DNA of 64,000 bases from Stratiolaelaps scimitus (GCA_019614645.1 JABWDB010000021.1:3782001-3846000); one strand, 5' to 3'; counted from the stretch's first letter, positions 27,415 to 39,700 are shown. Notes: generated by a model not told the origin, from the sequence alone. Numbers and translations are program-made.

Positions 27415-28902
27415 GCTTTCTGTCCAATGTCTAAGGATGTTCTCCCTCTATCGTCGTCGTCTTTCCTTCGTGTCCAATGTCTCTTCCATTTCGAGGTCTA
27501 TCCCCAGCGGTTCTCTGCCCGCGCTGCCCGTTCCTCGCCTTACCGCGGCGACCAGTGGGCTCTCTAGTGGGGCCCACTCGTAGTGTGCGCTAGTGGTGTT
27601 CGCTTGCAATGAACACTGACGCTGGTGCTGTCGGAGTTGGTTTCTGAGGGGCTGCTGCCTCTTCCTTGCCTCGCCTTGCTGCTGCTGATGCTACTGTCGG
27701 ACGGGCGGGCTGGCGAGCTGCCGGGCGGGCTGGTACAACAATCGGAAAATCAACAATGATATATCGCCCACTCGGCCCAACTACTCCGCCTTTTCCAGGT
27801 TAGGCCAAATTCATTCATTCATTATGCCCACCGGCGGCGGCCGAGGCCGAGCTGGTACCGTTGCTGGCTGGCCCTTTATTGTGGTTCCTCCCAACTACAC
27901 TCACTGTCTTTAGCTTTAGGTTGGCGGCAGCATGCGGCGAGTGTTGGTGTCTGCCTCTCCGCGCGCACTTGTGTGTGTGTGTCTCTATGTCCCCATTCTT
28001 CCCGGAGATCTCTTCCATCTGTTCTGTGCCCACTTGGTCCTCCGTTCAGCCTGCCCCTTCCCCTTCCCTCAAACCCCCGGCTGAGTCCTCTTGGGCTTCC
28101 ATTGTCCCCTGTTATTCCCGATCCACAAGCCCTCAACACAGCATCCCCAAAACTGACCATTGGCTCCAGAGCAAGAAGCTGGACCATCCGGTCGACCTGA
28201 TGATGGTCACCGCGATGGTGGTGCTATCCTGATTAAACTCGCACCACATATTGCAGCCACGGTCACACCGTTGGCCTGCTGCTGCGTGCACCGGGCAAAA
28301 GCTCCTTTATTGAAAGCAGACACTCCGGTGTCGTCAGGTCAGACTTCAGTCCATTGCCGAACACCATGACACACTCCGTCGTTCGTTGAGAAACACTTCA
28401 GACGCCTTCGTGTTCGCCAGTATGCATGCCTACCCACCTACTTCGCTACGTTTCAGTGATCTCGTAACTGTGGAATCAAGAACACGATCAATGTTCATTG
28501 CGACAAAGCTAGCACACTATGAATATTTAAACAAATTCTATATATTTCTCCTATTTAGTGATGATACACGTACAGGAATGTTCCCTAATGAGGGCTTCTG
28601 TTTCCGGTATTTCAACTCGCCGACACTGACAGCGTTACCTGCAGGAGTCGGATCCAGAGCACGGTCCGTTTCATGATCCTGATGAACATGATCCTATTGT
28701 CTTGATGCGGCGCCGCTTGCTATGTTGTTTCATCATTCTGCCGTTCCTCCTCGTCATTCGATCGGGCCGTCTCATCGGTCGCCTCGTCGGCCATTCGTCG
28801 TCTCCTTCTACTAGATGGAGTCAGCGGCCTGCCCGAGGCGACCCAGCACCTGAAACCGACGACATGTGCCCCGACACATACACACTCAGCTGCCCCCCCA
28901 CC

Positions 28903-28927
28903 CTCTCTCTCTCTCTCTCTCTCTCTC
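28903..28927. repeat. (CT)n microsatellite
   Basis: Twenty-five bases of alternating C and T after a C-rich stretch. Such tracts are frequent in the 27-30 kb block and imitate splice-acceptor tracts. Confidence 0.95.
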
Positions 28928-30091
28928 CTTTGCGCAGCTTGTTATCCCTCTCCCGTCCTCTGTGAGACCGTAACACACTGTCCGTGGGTTAGCTATAGCT
29001 GCCACCATGGCTATAGTGTCTATGTTCGCCAGTCAAGGTGACCTGACCCGAGCCGAAAACGTGAGATCCCAGGAGTCCCCGTCATCCTACAATTTCTCTC
29101 TGACGGACTCGAAGAAATGGTGGTGGGTATGAGTGGCGGCCGGTGGGAGTCGCCTTCCGCCGCCCTGCTATCGCTCGAAGACGAAGCAGAACAAGAGTGA
29201 ATTTGAAAAATGAAGTTTTTACTACACGAGCCAAAACGCTACCGAGCCGCTGAGGCCGTCTCCGACACAGGAGCGGCGGCCAGGCCAAAGACTGGTGGCG
29301 GCTGCACCTCGCCTCGGACAACATGACCTCTACGCGCCGCGCGAACTGAGCCGTCGTCTACCGTTCAAGCTACAGCGAACGGGCAAACGCGGCAGCAGCG
29401 GCAGCTAATCATGTTGTTGTATTCATTTCTTCTAGCGTTTCTTCGCCTTTCCGTTTGGTCTCCTATTCTCTCTCACTCTCGAGCTCCTCGATGGGCGTTG
29501 CTCGTGTATTTTTATACCTTAATCTCCCGGAGTTCCTGCGTCCCGCACAACGTCGACTTCTAGCTTGCCCGGCTGGTTTCTTCGTCTCCTTCAGCTGTTT
29601 CTCGACGAGCTTCTTTTTTTGCTCCTGGGAGACCCGCAGGTCACCGCCGCCGCCACAGCAGCAGCAGCAGCGGAGTCCGGAGCGAGGAACGAGCACGCGT
29701 TCTCACCCACTCACTCACTCGGCCAACGAAAGCGACTGTGACGGCGACCTACCTCAAGACGTTGTTGTAAGACTTTATTTGCGTGCATGCGTGTGTATAT
29801 TATGATACCGCTGTTTTCCGCTCACCCTCTCCTTCAGGGTCTCTCTCTATCTCTCGTTCAAGAGAGGTGTGGTGCTGAATCCCGTCGACCACTGTGGAGC
29901 TGGCCCCACCCTCGTGCGGCATTTCGCCCCGAAGTCCTATTCTTGCCTACTCGATTTGCCTACTTCGTATAGCAGCGCCTACTAGGCGGCTGCGGAGGAG
30001 TAGATCGTCTACTTTGGTTGGTCGGGCGGCCCCCCCGCGTTGGCGTTCTTTCGTTCGTGCGACGCCGCGAGCTCCTTGTGTGGGTGGGTGG

Positions 30092-30301
30092 CTAGCTGGC
30101 TCGCGCGACTCGTGAACGACGAAGTGCGCGCGTGATTTCCCCGGAGGCTCTCGTAGGCGGCCATTTCATATTCCTACACTGCGTGCCCTGGCACGGGAGA
30201 GAGATCACGAGATCACCGTCACGCTGATGACGGCTGTACCGGAGCCAGATCAGCATGAAGAGAACCACGGCGTGCAGCTGAGGCAGGTCGAAGGGGTGTG
30301 A
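30092..30301 (-). CDS. Candidate exon with one hydrophobic helix, unknown protein
   Basis: On the minus strand a CTTGCCCCAG acceptor-like sequence precedes a frame beginning SHPFDLPQLHAVVLFMLIWL. A basic segment (RYSRHQRDG) follows, and the frame ends at a stop near 30092. About three quarters of codons end in C or G over the first 40 codons, which favours this strand. A GTGATC just after the basic segment could be a donor, in which case the exon would end near 30225. The opposite strand also has an open frame ending at a TGA here. It is separated from other exon candidates by SINE copies. No homology recognised. Confidence 0.22.
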   Translation of the reverse strand, partial: SHPFDLPQLHAVVLFMLIWLRYSRHQRDGDLVISLPCQGTQCRNMKWPPTRASGEITRALRRSRVARAS

Positions 30302-30589
30302 CTGGGGCAAGTTGTTAAATTTGTTGAATTAATGAAACTGTCAGGTCCTTGTTGAACCCTCGAGGGCTGGCTGCAGCCACATCTACTACTAGCTGTAAGT
30401 TGACACGCTGTAGAGAGTGACATCCTTCTAAAAAGAATCGGGCCGAACGTTCACATGAAAGAAAGAAATTCTGGTAGAAAATATTATTACGGAAACATAA
30501 CCAATAGTTCACATTCCCAGCATTCCCAGCATTGAGGCTTGTGAGCACATCGATACACACGTCAGAATTGTATAAAGTTGAGAGGGATT

Positions 30590-30735
30590 TACACATATTA
30601 TAGATGCCCTCTTCATGCTTCACAGGACAGACTCCTAGATGTAAATATGCAACAGTGGGGTTCGAACCCGTACACCTACGTGTCCTCCGTTTGTAAAGCG
30701 TACACGAAGAAATGCTGAACGCCCTACCGTGGACG
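30590..30735 (-). repeat. tRNA-derived SINE, family 2, copy A
   Basis: On the minus strand, a tRNA-like head near 30730-30655 carries a perfect B-box-like GGGTTCGAACCCC (plus-strand GGGGTTCGAACCCG near 30658-30671). It is followed by a body with the segment TGTGAAGCATG. The same head-plus-body arrangement occurs about 250 bases away at 30866-31000, where the body reads TATGAAGCAATG. The aligned positions outside the B box also match (GCAACxGTGGG..., ...ACACGAAGAAATGC versus ...CACAAGAATGC), which supports a repeat family separate from the one at 13.3 and 34.3 kb. A long open frame over this region is a by-product of the repeat and is not annotated. Confidence 0.65.
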
Positions 30736-30837
30736 CTGAATATTGGCTGAAGGTCACCCCGAAAGCTGTTAGGCGCCCTTACCTTAAATAATAAAATTTC
30801 CGGACTGACTCTCAGCCAACATTTAACGTCCACGATA
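30725..30837. repeat. Imperfect inverted repeat between two SINE copies
   Basis: The left arm (30725-30757) and right arm (30804-30837) are reverse complements over about 33 bases with a few mismatches. The shared core is CGTGGACG...TTGGCTGA. The spacer is about 46 bases. It lies between the two family-2 SINE copies. It may be a small fold-back element, or it may come from two oppositely oriented copies of an older repeat. No coding potential is seen. Confidence 0.6.
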
Positions 30838-30865
30838 CTGCTTTCGGCATTGCTTCATAAGATGG

Positions 30866-31000
30866 ACCCCTTTAAATTAAAATGTGCAACGGTGGGTATC
30901 GAACCCGTGCACCTGCCTACGTGGCTCCTCTGATTGCAAGGCGCACAAGAATGCACCACGCCACCGGGTTCGACAGGTGCCCTTATTTTAATTTCAACAT
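30866..31000 (-). repeat. tRNA-derived SINE, family 2, copy B
   Basis: Minus-strand copy of the family seen at 30590-30735. The head contains a GGTGGCGTGGTGC A-box-like segment near 30978-30966 and a B box GGGTTCGATACCC (plus strand GGGTATCGAACCC near 30893-30905). Spacing between boxes is in the tRNA range. The body continues leftwards into a TATGAAGCAATG segment shared with copy A. The head retains enough dyad symmetry for a T-arm. The tRNA of origin cannot be decided by eye. Confidence 0.65.
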
Positions 31001-31867
31001 ATCGTCCCACAGGTATTATAGTTGAATTGCAAATTCACTGCTGGGCTACTGCTGAGTAGTGATATTAAGTTTAAATCAAAGTAAGCTCAGCATGGTAAAA
31101 CGATACGAGCAGAAGTTGATATTTGGCTACATTCAGGGAACACCATCGAATATTACGTTTTACTTGCGATACGTTCATCGTAATATGAATTCAAGTCAGC
31201 AGATCGGGCTTATCTTGATTGAACAGAAATCAGAAAAGCAAACTTCGAATCTTGAATAGCATACCTATGTGGACAATACATGTTATAGTAATAGTAAAGG
31301 CTAGACCACACCACGAAGCTGGACCGGAAGCCGCTTTCGTCCTGTTGGTCTCGATCTCGGCGCGTAGGTGGAGCTCAAATTGCCTTACCTCTTCCTGATT
31401 CTAAAAGGACAGCCGCTCACTCAAATTACAGTTCAGCAATGTTCGGCAGATCCACGCCTGTAGGCCATTAGCTTTTAGTAGACATATACCACTACCAGTA
31501 GTTTTATATAGGCACGACTAGTACAGCATGTTACTATTATTACATCGGTAGTCGAAGTAGTCGAATTGGTGGCACAATGATGACGAAGATGACTGCCAAC
31601 GGAAGAAGCTGGCGCACACGAACATTGTTGTATGGATGACCGACTGAGTGTTCAACTGTTCAATCAGTTGTTTCGTGCCGATCCTAAAACCGATTATCCT
31701 CGTCGATCTGCTCCGTGAACTGGCAGTCGTAGGCAACGCTTTACCCGTTAGGACATGACGTTCACATAGAGCATCAATCGAACCCTTTACCCTACCTACC
31801 ATCTCCGAGAGCAGCGTTCGTTCATTCAGGGACGAAGCGTCCGGGCGGGTAGATTTCTCTTTTTCAG

Positions 31868-32014
31868 GAGTTGCCGTTTGTTACCCAACACGCTAGCCCT
31901 AGCGTTGCCACTGGTCTCCAGGGCAGGACTGAGATGGGCCAAGGGCGGCGAGACAGTGGCAGTTTCTTGTTCATTGATGCGATGAGGACGATAGAACTAC
32001 ACGCGGCTCCTCCT
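31868..32014 (+). CDS. Candidate internal exon, unknown protein
   Basis: A very good acceptor (GATTTCTCTTTTTCAG) is followed by 49 codons in phase 0, beginning ELPFVTQHASPSVATG and including DSGSFLFIDAMRTIELHA. A GTGAGA donor-like site follows at 32015. The frame stays open well past that point (to 32269), so the exact end is uncertain. Only the acceptor strength and the open frame support it; nothing is recognised in the protein, and CT-rich tracts in this neighbourhood make acceptor look-alikes common. Confidence 0.17.
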
Positions 32015-32269
32015 GTGAGAGTGCACCGCGGTAGCTATTGGCAGTACTGCTCATGGCTTTACGGCATTCTGCCGTTGTGCGGCGACCCTTCCGACCGCGC
32101 CCGCCGTTCACTCATAGGGGATTGTCCTGTTTGGCCTGTTTGGACAGGCTCTCCGACCTGCGGAGAGCAGGAAGCCAGACAGACAGACAGACAGGAAGGA
32201 CTACTGCAGGCACACGCAGGCGCGGGCGCGCATCCCAGCAGTGTAGAAGCAGGCTCAGCGGGAAACTAA

Positions 32270-34344
32270 ATTGTAAATGATATTGCTTGTTGTGCGTGTT
32301 CCGCCGGCCCTACAGAACCAGCAGCTCGCGGCGGCCCGGCCTTTCTCTCTCTCTCTCTCCCTTTCGGTCTTTCGCTCTATCCCTGTGTATTCCCCGCATC
32401 GCGTCCTACAGCGCCGGTCGGGTTTATCCTTCCTCTTCGAATTTTCCGTCCGCCCCGCCGCTCCAAGAAGTGGTTGGGACTGCCACTGCCGCCCAGGCGG
32501 CCTCGGCGAGAACGACGAATAGGCGTCGTGGGGAGTGGAGGTCCTCACGAGCGGCGAGGCGAGGTGCATCTGAGTTCCCAGGGGACACTTTATTCGAGTA
32601 TCGGCCCCTCCCCCATCGGCCCTCCGCGTACCGGCAGTACGCTCTAAACTATGCGACCTAGAGCGTCCCCAAGGTTCCCCTATGGTCGCTTAGGCGCTGG
32701 TGAATTCGACTCCTCCGTCACTCGTGCGACCACACACTTGGAGAGGAAAAGAGATAGAGCAAAAGATAAAGAGAAATTCAACGTACACAACGGCACTCAC
32801 AGCAATATAGCGATTCGATCTACGCAAGGCAGGCTCGAGACCACGCACATCTTCGAAACAACATCTCATCCCATTGCCTTGCCCTACGCGGTCTGGCCGG
32901 CCTCGGGACTCAACTACGACGGTGGCTACGAAATTCAGGCGGTCGTTGTCTGCTGATCCAAGCCCCCTACGAACGCGTTTCCATAGCGAAGGCAGCAGTT
33001 GCACCGCCTGCACGATGCTGTTCCTGAGTTGGTCTCCTGAGCCAAATGAGATCTTCCTTTTTCCTCAATCCGTTCCCGCGTCGCTGAATCCTGGCATAGC
33101 TTGCACTTTGAGTTGCGGCTTGCAACTGTATACCATTCGGCTGCTGCCGTTCCAATGTGCCCTACCTCGAAAGCCAAACGCGATCACTAACGCACCGACC
33201 TCGCTAAGCGACGCTAAACATTGGTCTAGTGGTTTTGTTATTTTGGAGGGTGGTGTCGCCTGTCCGCAGCGGTCGCGTCCTTCAGCGTTTTGCTCGGCGG
33301 TCTTTTCCTTCCAGATTCCTAGCGAAAAGGGTTTGGGTATGAGGGGAGACTGGAAATAAAGAACGACAACATCGCAGCTTGTTGGGATTTCTCCGGGGCC
33401 AGATCCCGTCGCACATTACGAGGGACAGTCGAAATGCAGGCGCGACAGCAAATCAGTGCCGCGAACCGAATTCATACAAGAGACCTACGAGAATGGCATT
33501 GGCGAGTGGGGATGAGACAAGCGAACTCCACTACCGCTACTAGTAAGGAGATGCCTACAAGAAGTAAGCGGTGGCGCTGGAAGCGACGAAGGCCTTAGCA
33601 GCTTCGCGAAGCCAACTTCGTCCTTTTCCGCAAATTGAATTACCCGCTCGGCTCAATCGTCCCATCCGATCAGGACGGAACGACAGCGGTTGGTCGCTTG
33701 GTAAACTCGAGAAGTACAGCCACAGTCACTGCCAGAAAGAAGCCTCTGAGACTTCAAGAGGAGTCCCGGACGATTCGAGACGATCTGACACTGAATGGAT
33801 GAAGCAAGTGGAAAGCAGCTACAGCAGCCTGGTCCCGGGCCAGGGCGTTCGGAGGCCGTCTGCGCCACTCCCTCAAGCCTATTCCTAAAACCCCGAAACC
33901 CCTCCCCCTTCAACTCCGGCGTCTGCCCAACCCTGGCGATGCTACAGCTGCCACTGCGACAACTTGAAATTTAGAGCGATGCACTTGTGCTATTTGTATT
34001 GTCCGATCGTCTCCCTGGCCGTGTCATGCCTCTGCCCAACGTGGTCGTCGTCATAAGTTAGGACGTATCGCCATCGTTTGTCACAGCCTAAAAGACTGCA
34101 AACAGGAAGCTCGCTTGCGGTGCCTACCATAATAAACATGCAGTGGACTGGCGAGAAAAGGTTAGAGATACTATCACAAATATTAATCTATTAAGTCAAC
34201 AGCTGTTGAGATAGAATGTACCAAATGCAGTCATCACGGTGCAGCGACGTAAGGCTGTTAACAACTATTTTAGTTTCGTCCATATGATGGTAGAATATAT
34301 TAGATCGCCAAAATGACGTGTGGCGATATGGAAACGTATGCCAG
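32270..34344. other. No secure gene; CT-rich GC block
   Basis: Starts with a CT run at 32340-32360. A strong acceptor-like tract ends at about 33319 (CTTTTCCTTCCAG) but only a 14-codon frame follows. Confidence 0.5.
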
Positions 34345-34495
34345 TAAAGAGTAAAGCTTTATTAATTTATTTTAGCAACTGCATACAATGTTTAAGTTCT
34401 CTTATATGTCATGCAACGGGATTCGTACCTGCGGTCTCCGGCTTTTTACAGCCAGAGACTCAGCCGTCCAAGCCACCGCGCTGCAACTTTGATTT
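34345..34495 (-). repeat. tRNA-derived SINE, family 1, copy 2
   Basis: This is homologous to the repeat at 13332-13508 and in the same orientation. On the minus strand it runs from a GCGCGGTGGCTTGGACGG head through a degenerate B box (GGTACGAATCC, one change from the GGTTCGAATCC consensus) into a shared AT-rich body. It ends at the same AATAAAGCTTTAC sequence. The anticodon-arm equivalent forms a possible GGCTGTAAAAAGCC hairpin. It is shorter than copy 1 because it lacks the duplicated CCGGCTCTGG block and part of the body. The point changes between copies imply that neither is a very recent insertion. It lies in a stretch with no secure gene. Confidence 0.75.
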
Positions 34496-35730
34496 CTGCT
34501 TGTAGCTTGAGGAACGCTAACTTAAGTCGACACATTCAAATTGAGAGCTTAAGCATTATAAAATTGCAGCTTTTTTAATAATCCAATAAACCTCTACCTC
34601 TACCTTTTACTTCATTACCGCTGAAACGAAAACATCATGGAATAATAATTAGCAGTATTCAGTTAAGTACGAAATGCTATTCCAATCAACTTTCCTGGTG
34701 TGGCATATGCATGCGTGGCTCTGCCTGATGATTAACGAAAGCTGAAAATCCTTCACCGATTGCAGAAACTCTAGATACAAGTAGGTAAACTTGGGGAACA
34801 CACAATTTCTCGTGCTATATATATATATATTTAATATTATGCCCATGTGTAGTGATGACTATAAAGCGTCATATGATCAGTTTTAGTTATTGGTCATAAC
34901 TTCCACTGTAATTCCTTACTGGCATCAAATCTCTTCACTTAATATTATACTAGATCAACGATGAAGATGAGACAGAAGTTGCCGCTGTTGCCAACCTGCG
35001 ATAACAGCGACATTAGCATGGGGCCAATTCAATCTTCGAAATGATCACTATCCACCAGTAAGTAATCAACAGTGGGTATGTAGTTGGCGAGTCTGAACAG
35101 CGCTCCAGAACCTCAGCGCCCTCAGCTTAACTAGGCCATTTTAGAGACTCGTGCATCAATCGTCGACGCGATGCGCTGCCTACATCCGTTACTAACTAAA
35201 ACATCCTCCGCGGCGCTAATGTTCTAATCCTCGTCGTGTATCCTCTACGAACTCCAACGAGATTCCTGAACCTCTCCCCTGGCCATATCATGTGATATAC
35301 ACGGAACGCAACGCACAGCAGCCCCCCTCCCTCGGATCGTGGTGTTTTTAATTCAATTTAATGTTTGCCAGTAGAACACATGGGCGCATGCAGAGCGAGA
35401 TACAGATTGAGAGAACGCGAGAGAGAAAGAGAGAGAGAGAAAGAGATGGTTGGTTTCAGTGCGGCGGCGAGATACTACAACTTGAGATTGGCGCGGTGAG
35501 TAGGCGACTTACTACCGAACGAGATTTCAAGGAGAGTCTCTCTTCTCATTCGTCGTCGTCGTCGTCTCCGTCGCCGCCACCCTCCAACTGTTGGCAGCCC
35601 CAGTGAGATTTTATCTGTGTCCTCGTATACGTCCGTCTCGCCGTCGTCCAGTCGACCTACCAGTTGATGGTGGAGCAACCCCCCGGCCGATGCTGGGTAC
35701 CGTCTCCCATTTCCATCGAGCGAGTTGGGT

Positions 35731-35754
35731 AGAGAGAGAGAGAGAGAAAGAGAG
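35731..35754. repeat. (AG)n microsatellite
   Basis: AG run with one AAAG interruption. Another GA-rich tract lies at 35400-35446. Confidence 0.9.
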
Positions 35755-36170
35755 CTAAGGAACGAGCTCGCCAACGATCATCGTCTATTCTCCTCCTTCC
35801 GAGTGTCCGAGAGTCTGGCGGCAGAGGCTGTAGCTAAGACGAGTCAGTTCTCTCGTTAGATTCGTTAGCGCCTGACTCGGAGCGGAGAGGATGGTCAAAG
35901 ATGGGCTGGTTGGCGATTTTTATTTTTGCGCCGCGCGGTACCACCAGCAGCGCTAGCGGGCGACATCGCCTGCCTGCCTGCCTCCTTGTGTATGAGCCGC
36001 TACTGCTAATCGTTAAAACGGTTAAACTAAACCGAGCTGAGTGGCAAGTTTAGGATAACACTAGAAGCAGTAGAAGCAGCGGTATCATCAGCAGTGGGGA
36101 ACGACGGGACCCCTGGATCCCCTTACTATGGACTGGATGAAAACGATATAGCGTGGAAAAGAAAAAGAAA

Positions 36171-36186
36171 GAGAGAGAGAGAGAGA
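36171..36186. repeat. (GA)8 microsatellite
   Basis: Short pure GA run after an A-rich lead. Confidence 0.9.
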
Positions 36187-36667
36187 CAGAGGACATACGA
36201 ATGATCAGGCAAAACAACGAAAATTGAGAGTCGCTCCTTCAACGGCGGACAGAAAGAACTACAAGATAAGATTTATTGACTAAATTTTCACTAGTGCGGA
36301 CATTGCTCCCTCTTACAATCGCAGTGGCCGCTCGATTTGCTTTTGTTTTTTCTGTATCTTTGTCTGGTTTCGTTTGGTTCGGGTCAGTTTAGTAAGCTAA
36401 CGATTTCCAAGGCTCTGCATCCCAGGCAAGAAGATGAGCGAGTAACTAACTCAGGGGTGTCTTTGGTTCTGTGTGTATTTGACACACTGAAGAGACAGAT
36501 AATCTCCTGAGTGGTTATCTGTAATCTATCGAAGGCAACGCAACTCGGTAAAGTGTGAAAGTTGATTATTCAGAGTGTTAAGGTCAACAACAAACCTAGT
36601 CGTCAAACGAATTACTGCAACAATTGCTCGCGCGGTGTTGTTCGTCAATAACTTAGGTGGAACTCAC

Positions 36668-36756
36668 CAAACGTTGTTAAAGGCCACATCAACCGACATA
36701 ATTCGCAAGATACCGCTCTCAGGATCTTTATGTTTCAAAAAAGCTTCCAATAATGA
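36668..36756 (-). CDS. Candidate internal exon, unknown protein
   Basis: On the minus strand the block starts after GTTCAG and ends at GTTTG/GTGAGT. It encodes SLLEAFLKHKDPESGILRIM followed by SVDVAFNN. The same frame is open upstream through a GTAAGT site back to a TGA near 36833. The composition is protein-like, but the total open length (about 56 codons) is well within chance and the acceptor has a poor pyrimidine tract. Confidence 0.13.
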
Positions 36757-39700
36757 CTGAACACTTACGTTCCATATATGATATCTTAAAGATGCATCTT
36801 TGGCTGCTTCTCCGCTAACCCAGTCCAATTGTCACCAGAAACAATAAGAAGACAATCCTCCCTCGATCATAGTGAAGCCTTGCTATTCCCGTTGACTCTT
36901 CCATAAAGTTCACCTGGGCCTGCGAATCGTGTATTTACAACCACGTTCTATCGGCGCTATCTTCCTCCATTCACGATAGGGAATAAGGAAGCAAGGCTTG
37001 CGTCGCTGTTGAGAGCATCGTCAAGTGGCCTTGCCCAACCTTTTTATGTCTAGAGGCAGGATTTCATCTTTATATTGCGGTATCAGGACGCAGTGACGAA
37101 TCAAATGTATCGTTTGCATTATTTTCCAAATGCTTCCATCCATCTACGAATGAGACACCTGTACCGTTCGAGAATACTACCGGTGTACTTTAGGGAGAGC
37201 GGTGAACGCATTTTATGCGATATTATGGAAGCATTGTAGTAGCTGAGTGGTGCACACGTATATTTCTGATGCGGCAAGCCCTTTCCTTATCGAAGGAAAC
37301 TTGAAATTGAGCTCGCTCGAAATTGAGGATTCACCTTAACCGTTGCTCGTCACGAACCAGCTTGCTACTCACTTTGATGATCCATCTGATTCGCCATCAA
37401 TGTTCGCTATGAGCTAGACCTTCTCTCTCTCTCTACTCCTCACAGAATGGGCGCGCCAGCACCATACGGAGCACCCTTGTAACTCCCATTTGTCTCGTGG
37501 TAGGCTGTTGAAGTGCGCCCAACCAATGGATGATGCCAGTGAGAGCAATTTTCGGATCTATCTGATCTCTGATTCGCGCAAGATTGACTCTCTTCCTCCG
37601 CTCGCACTCAGACACCTTACCAGTCACCTCGACCAGTGGAGTATCACGATCTCCCAATCACAGCACAAAAGAGTTTATTGAGAGATCTCCATCCATGGTA
37701 CATTGCGCAACAACAACAACATATCGACAGGGGATCTATCGAGACAGAAAATAATATGATCGCGAAACGTTAGCTAGGTGTTTCATCTAAGATTTTTCAT
37801 GTACTCCAGCTTTGTCACCAGCACATATGACTTATTATTATAATTCATTGTAGATCAATACAGTAATTCAATACATACACTTTACTAACTTGTATGAATC
37901 AACACCGGAAACTTTATATCTGAATATTGTTTCTGCTCCTTGAGGTTTTCTTAAGCATTTAGTATTTTCATCAATGTATTTCTTCCGCGCTAAGCAATAG
38001 TCCTACAAATAATTAGATCGTTTGTAACTGTGTCTTGTTTAGTTGATGAACATAGTTTTTTTTTGTTTTTCGATGTTTTAATGACAATCACCGTCAACGT
38101 GTACTACTACGGTCATTTAGCGATACCTAGGTATTGTGCATTGTATAATAATATAATAAATAATAGCATAAACAGCATGTTTCCCCAACACGATACTTTT
38201 ATTACTATTATACACCTCTTCCCTTCGACACAATAAAAGCGTCGACTGCAAATAGACATGAGGTGTTGTATGGTCATAAAATAAGAAGAAAAAAATGCAA
38301 TCGGCCACTGAACTCAGGTTTACACAAACCGTTGAGATTTGACCATGTGGATATAACACATGCAGACATTTGTAACCTCTTCCTAGTCGACTTGCCTTCG
38401 TTCAGCCTATCTCTAGCCTCTGTCGCCATAGTGGTCCATATATATAAGGGATCGCCGTCGTCTCTCAACTGACCTGCTCACGACCGATAAGCGCTTGTTG
38501 ACTCTGCAATTGGACGGCTCTTACCTAGCGGTGATCTGACCCCACTCTCTCTCTGTTTCTCCCAGGGCCAAGTGGGCGGACTGAGCAAATATATAATTTA
38601 TAAATTAAATGATTTAACGCGCAATCACGAGTGTAGTCGCGCTCGATTTGCGCTCCTCGTGTAGCCTCTGCGCGTGCCTCTGTAGGCAGTTGGGCTTAGA
38701 GCGGGCGGTCGACAACGCAAGCGAGTCATGAATCCACCCGCTCGCCGAACCCAACCCAGGGACAGCTCAAATTTCGAACAGTTGAATAGCGCGGGCTTTC
38801 CGACTATCAAGTTGACTATAGTTGCCTGCCTCGCAGTCAGCTGTAGTGTTTCTGAGTTGTAAGTGGTATATGGTTAAGCAATGGTTCGTGTATGCTTATG
38901 CTCTTGCATAGGATGATGGTTTCTATGAAAATGATTTATGCTCACGGTCGAAACGCTCATACCCGTTCTTATTCCACCAACATCAAGCTATCCGGCAGCT
39001 GTGTATGTGACATGGTTAAAGCCAAAGGCTTCGTCACCGACAATGCAGTCAGGCGCGGGATTTTTCAAAGTTGGTCTCTGTCTTCTGTCCAACAATGGCC
39101 CACCGGGGTGAGCTCGCGTCGGTCTTTTCCACCATGACGCTGTGCAGCAGCTAGATAAGGAAGTTGCAGCAGGCAAACGATTCACGACTTGCATGAACCA
39201 ACCGCTGCTCCGCTTGTCGCCTGACTAGCGACCTCCCACTCGGCTACTGCAGGTCCTTGCGTACGCGGCCATAGGTGCCAGCAGCGGCAGGCGCCAACTC
39301 CCTACACACACAGTCGGCGTGCTGTGGTCCGGCTCATAGACAAACGATCTACATAGCTGTATATACATCTCAACACAGGTTGACCCGAACTGCATACCTT
39401 GGTACACGCTCCCCGCTTCCCGCGGCTGCTGGTAAACCTCTTGAGCCACTGGTCCCTCCAGACCGTGTGACCTTTGTTTGACCCACACGACTCGGCTGTC
39501 CTCTTTTCCTTCGAGAACAGCCAAACACAGCCTAGACCTCGGATCAGCGGCTGGCAGAGCTCAGCGCTGCTGCAGCCGCGGTCTTAAGCAAACTGGTGCC
39601 GACAGCCGCGTATGTGAAACCTTGATGGTCGTCGGATTCCACTCCAAATGCTCCGTCGTCGTGTGGGCTCTCACGCGCGCGACTTTGGGGCGTGTGCGCC

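Larger units (their letters stand above)
19468..30091. other. GC/CT-rich blocks, possibly promoter or UTR-like, without a secure gene
   Basis: Blocks at 22.0-23.7 and 25.9-30.1 kb are rich in CCT/GCT/GCC triplets and CT runs; AT-rich spacer lies at 20.9-21.7 and 23.8-25.7 kb. A very good acceptor tract ends at 25745 (CTCTTTCCCACCGCAG), followed by two open frames of about 50 and 69 codons, but neither is recognised. Confidence 0.5.

Noticed and set aside
27361..30000. Serine/leucine-repeat frames such as SLSLSLS
   Set aside because: They are translations of CT microsatellites.
30315..30833. 172-codon minus-strand frame
   Set aside because: It spans a SINE copy and an inverted repeat; the frame is a by-product of repeats.
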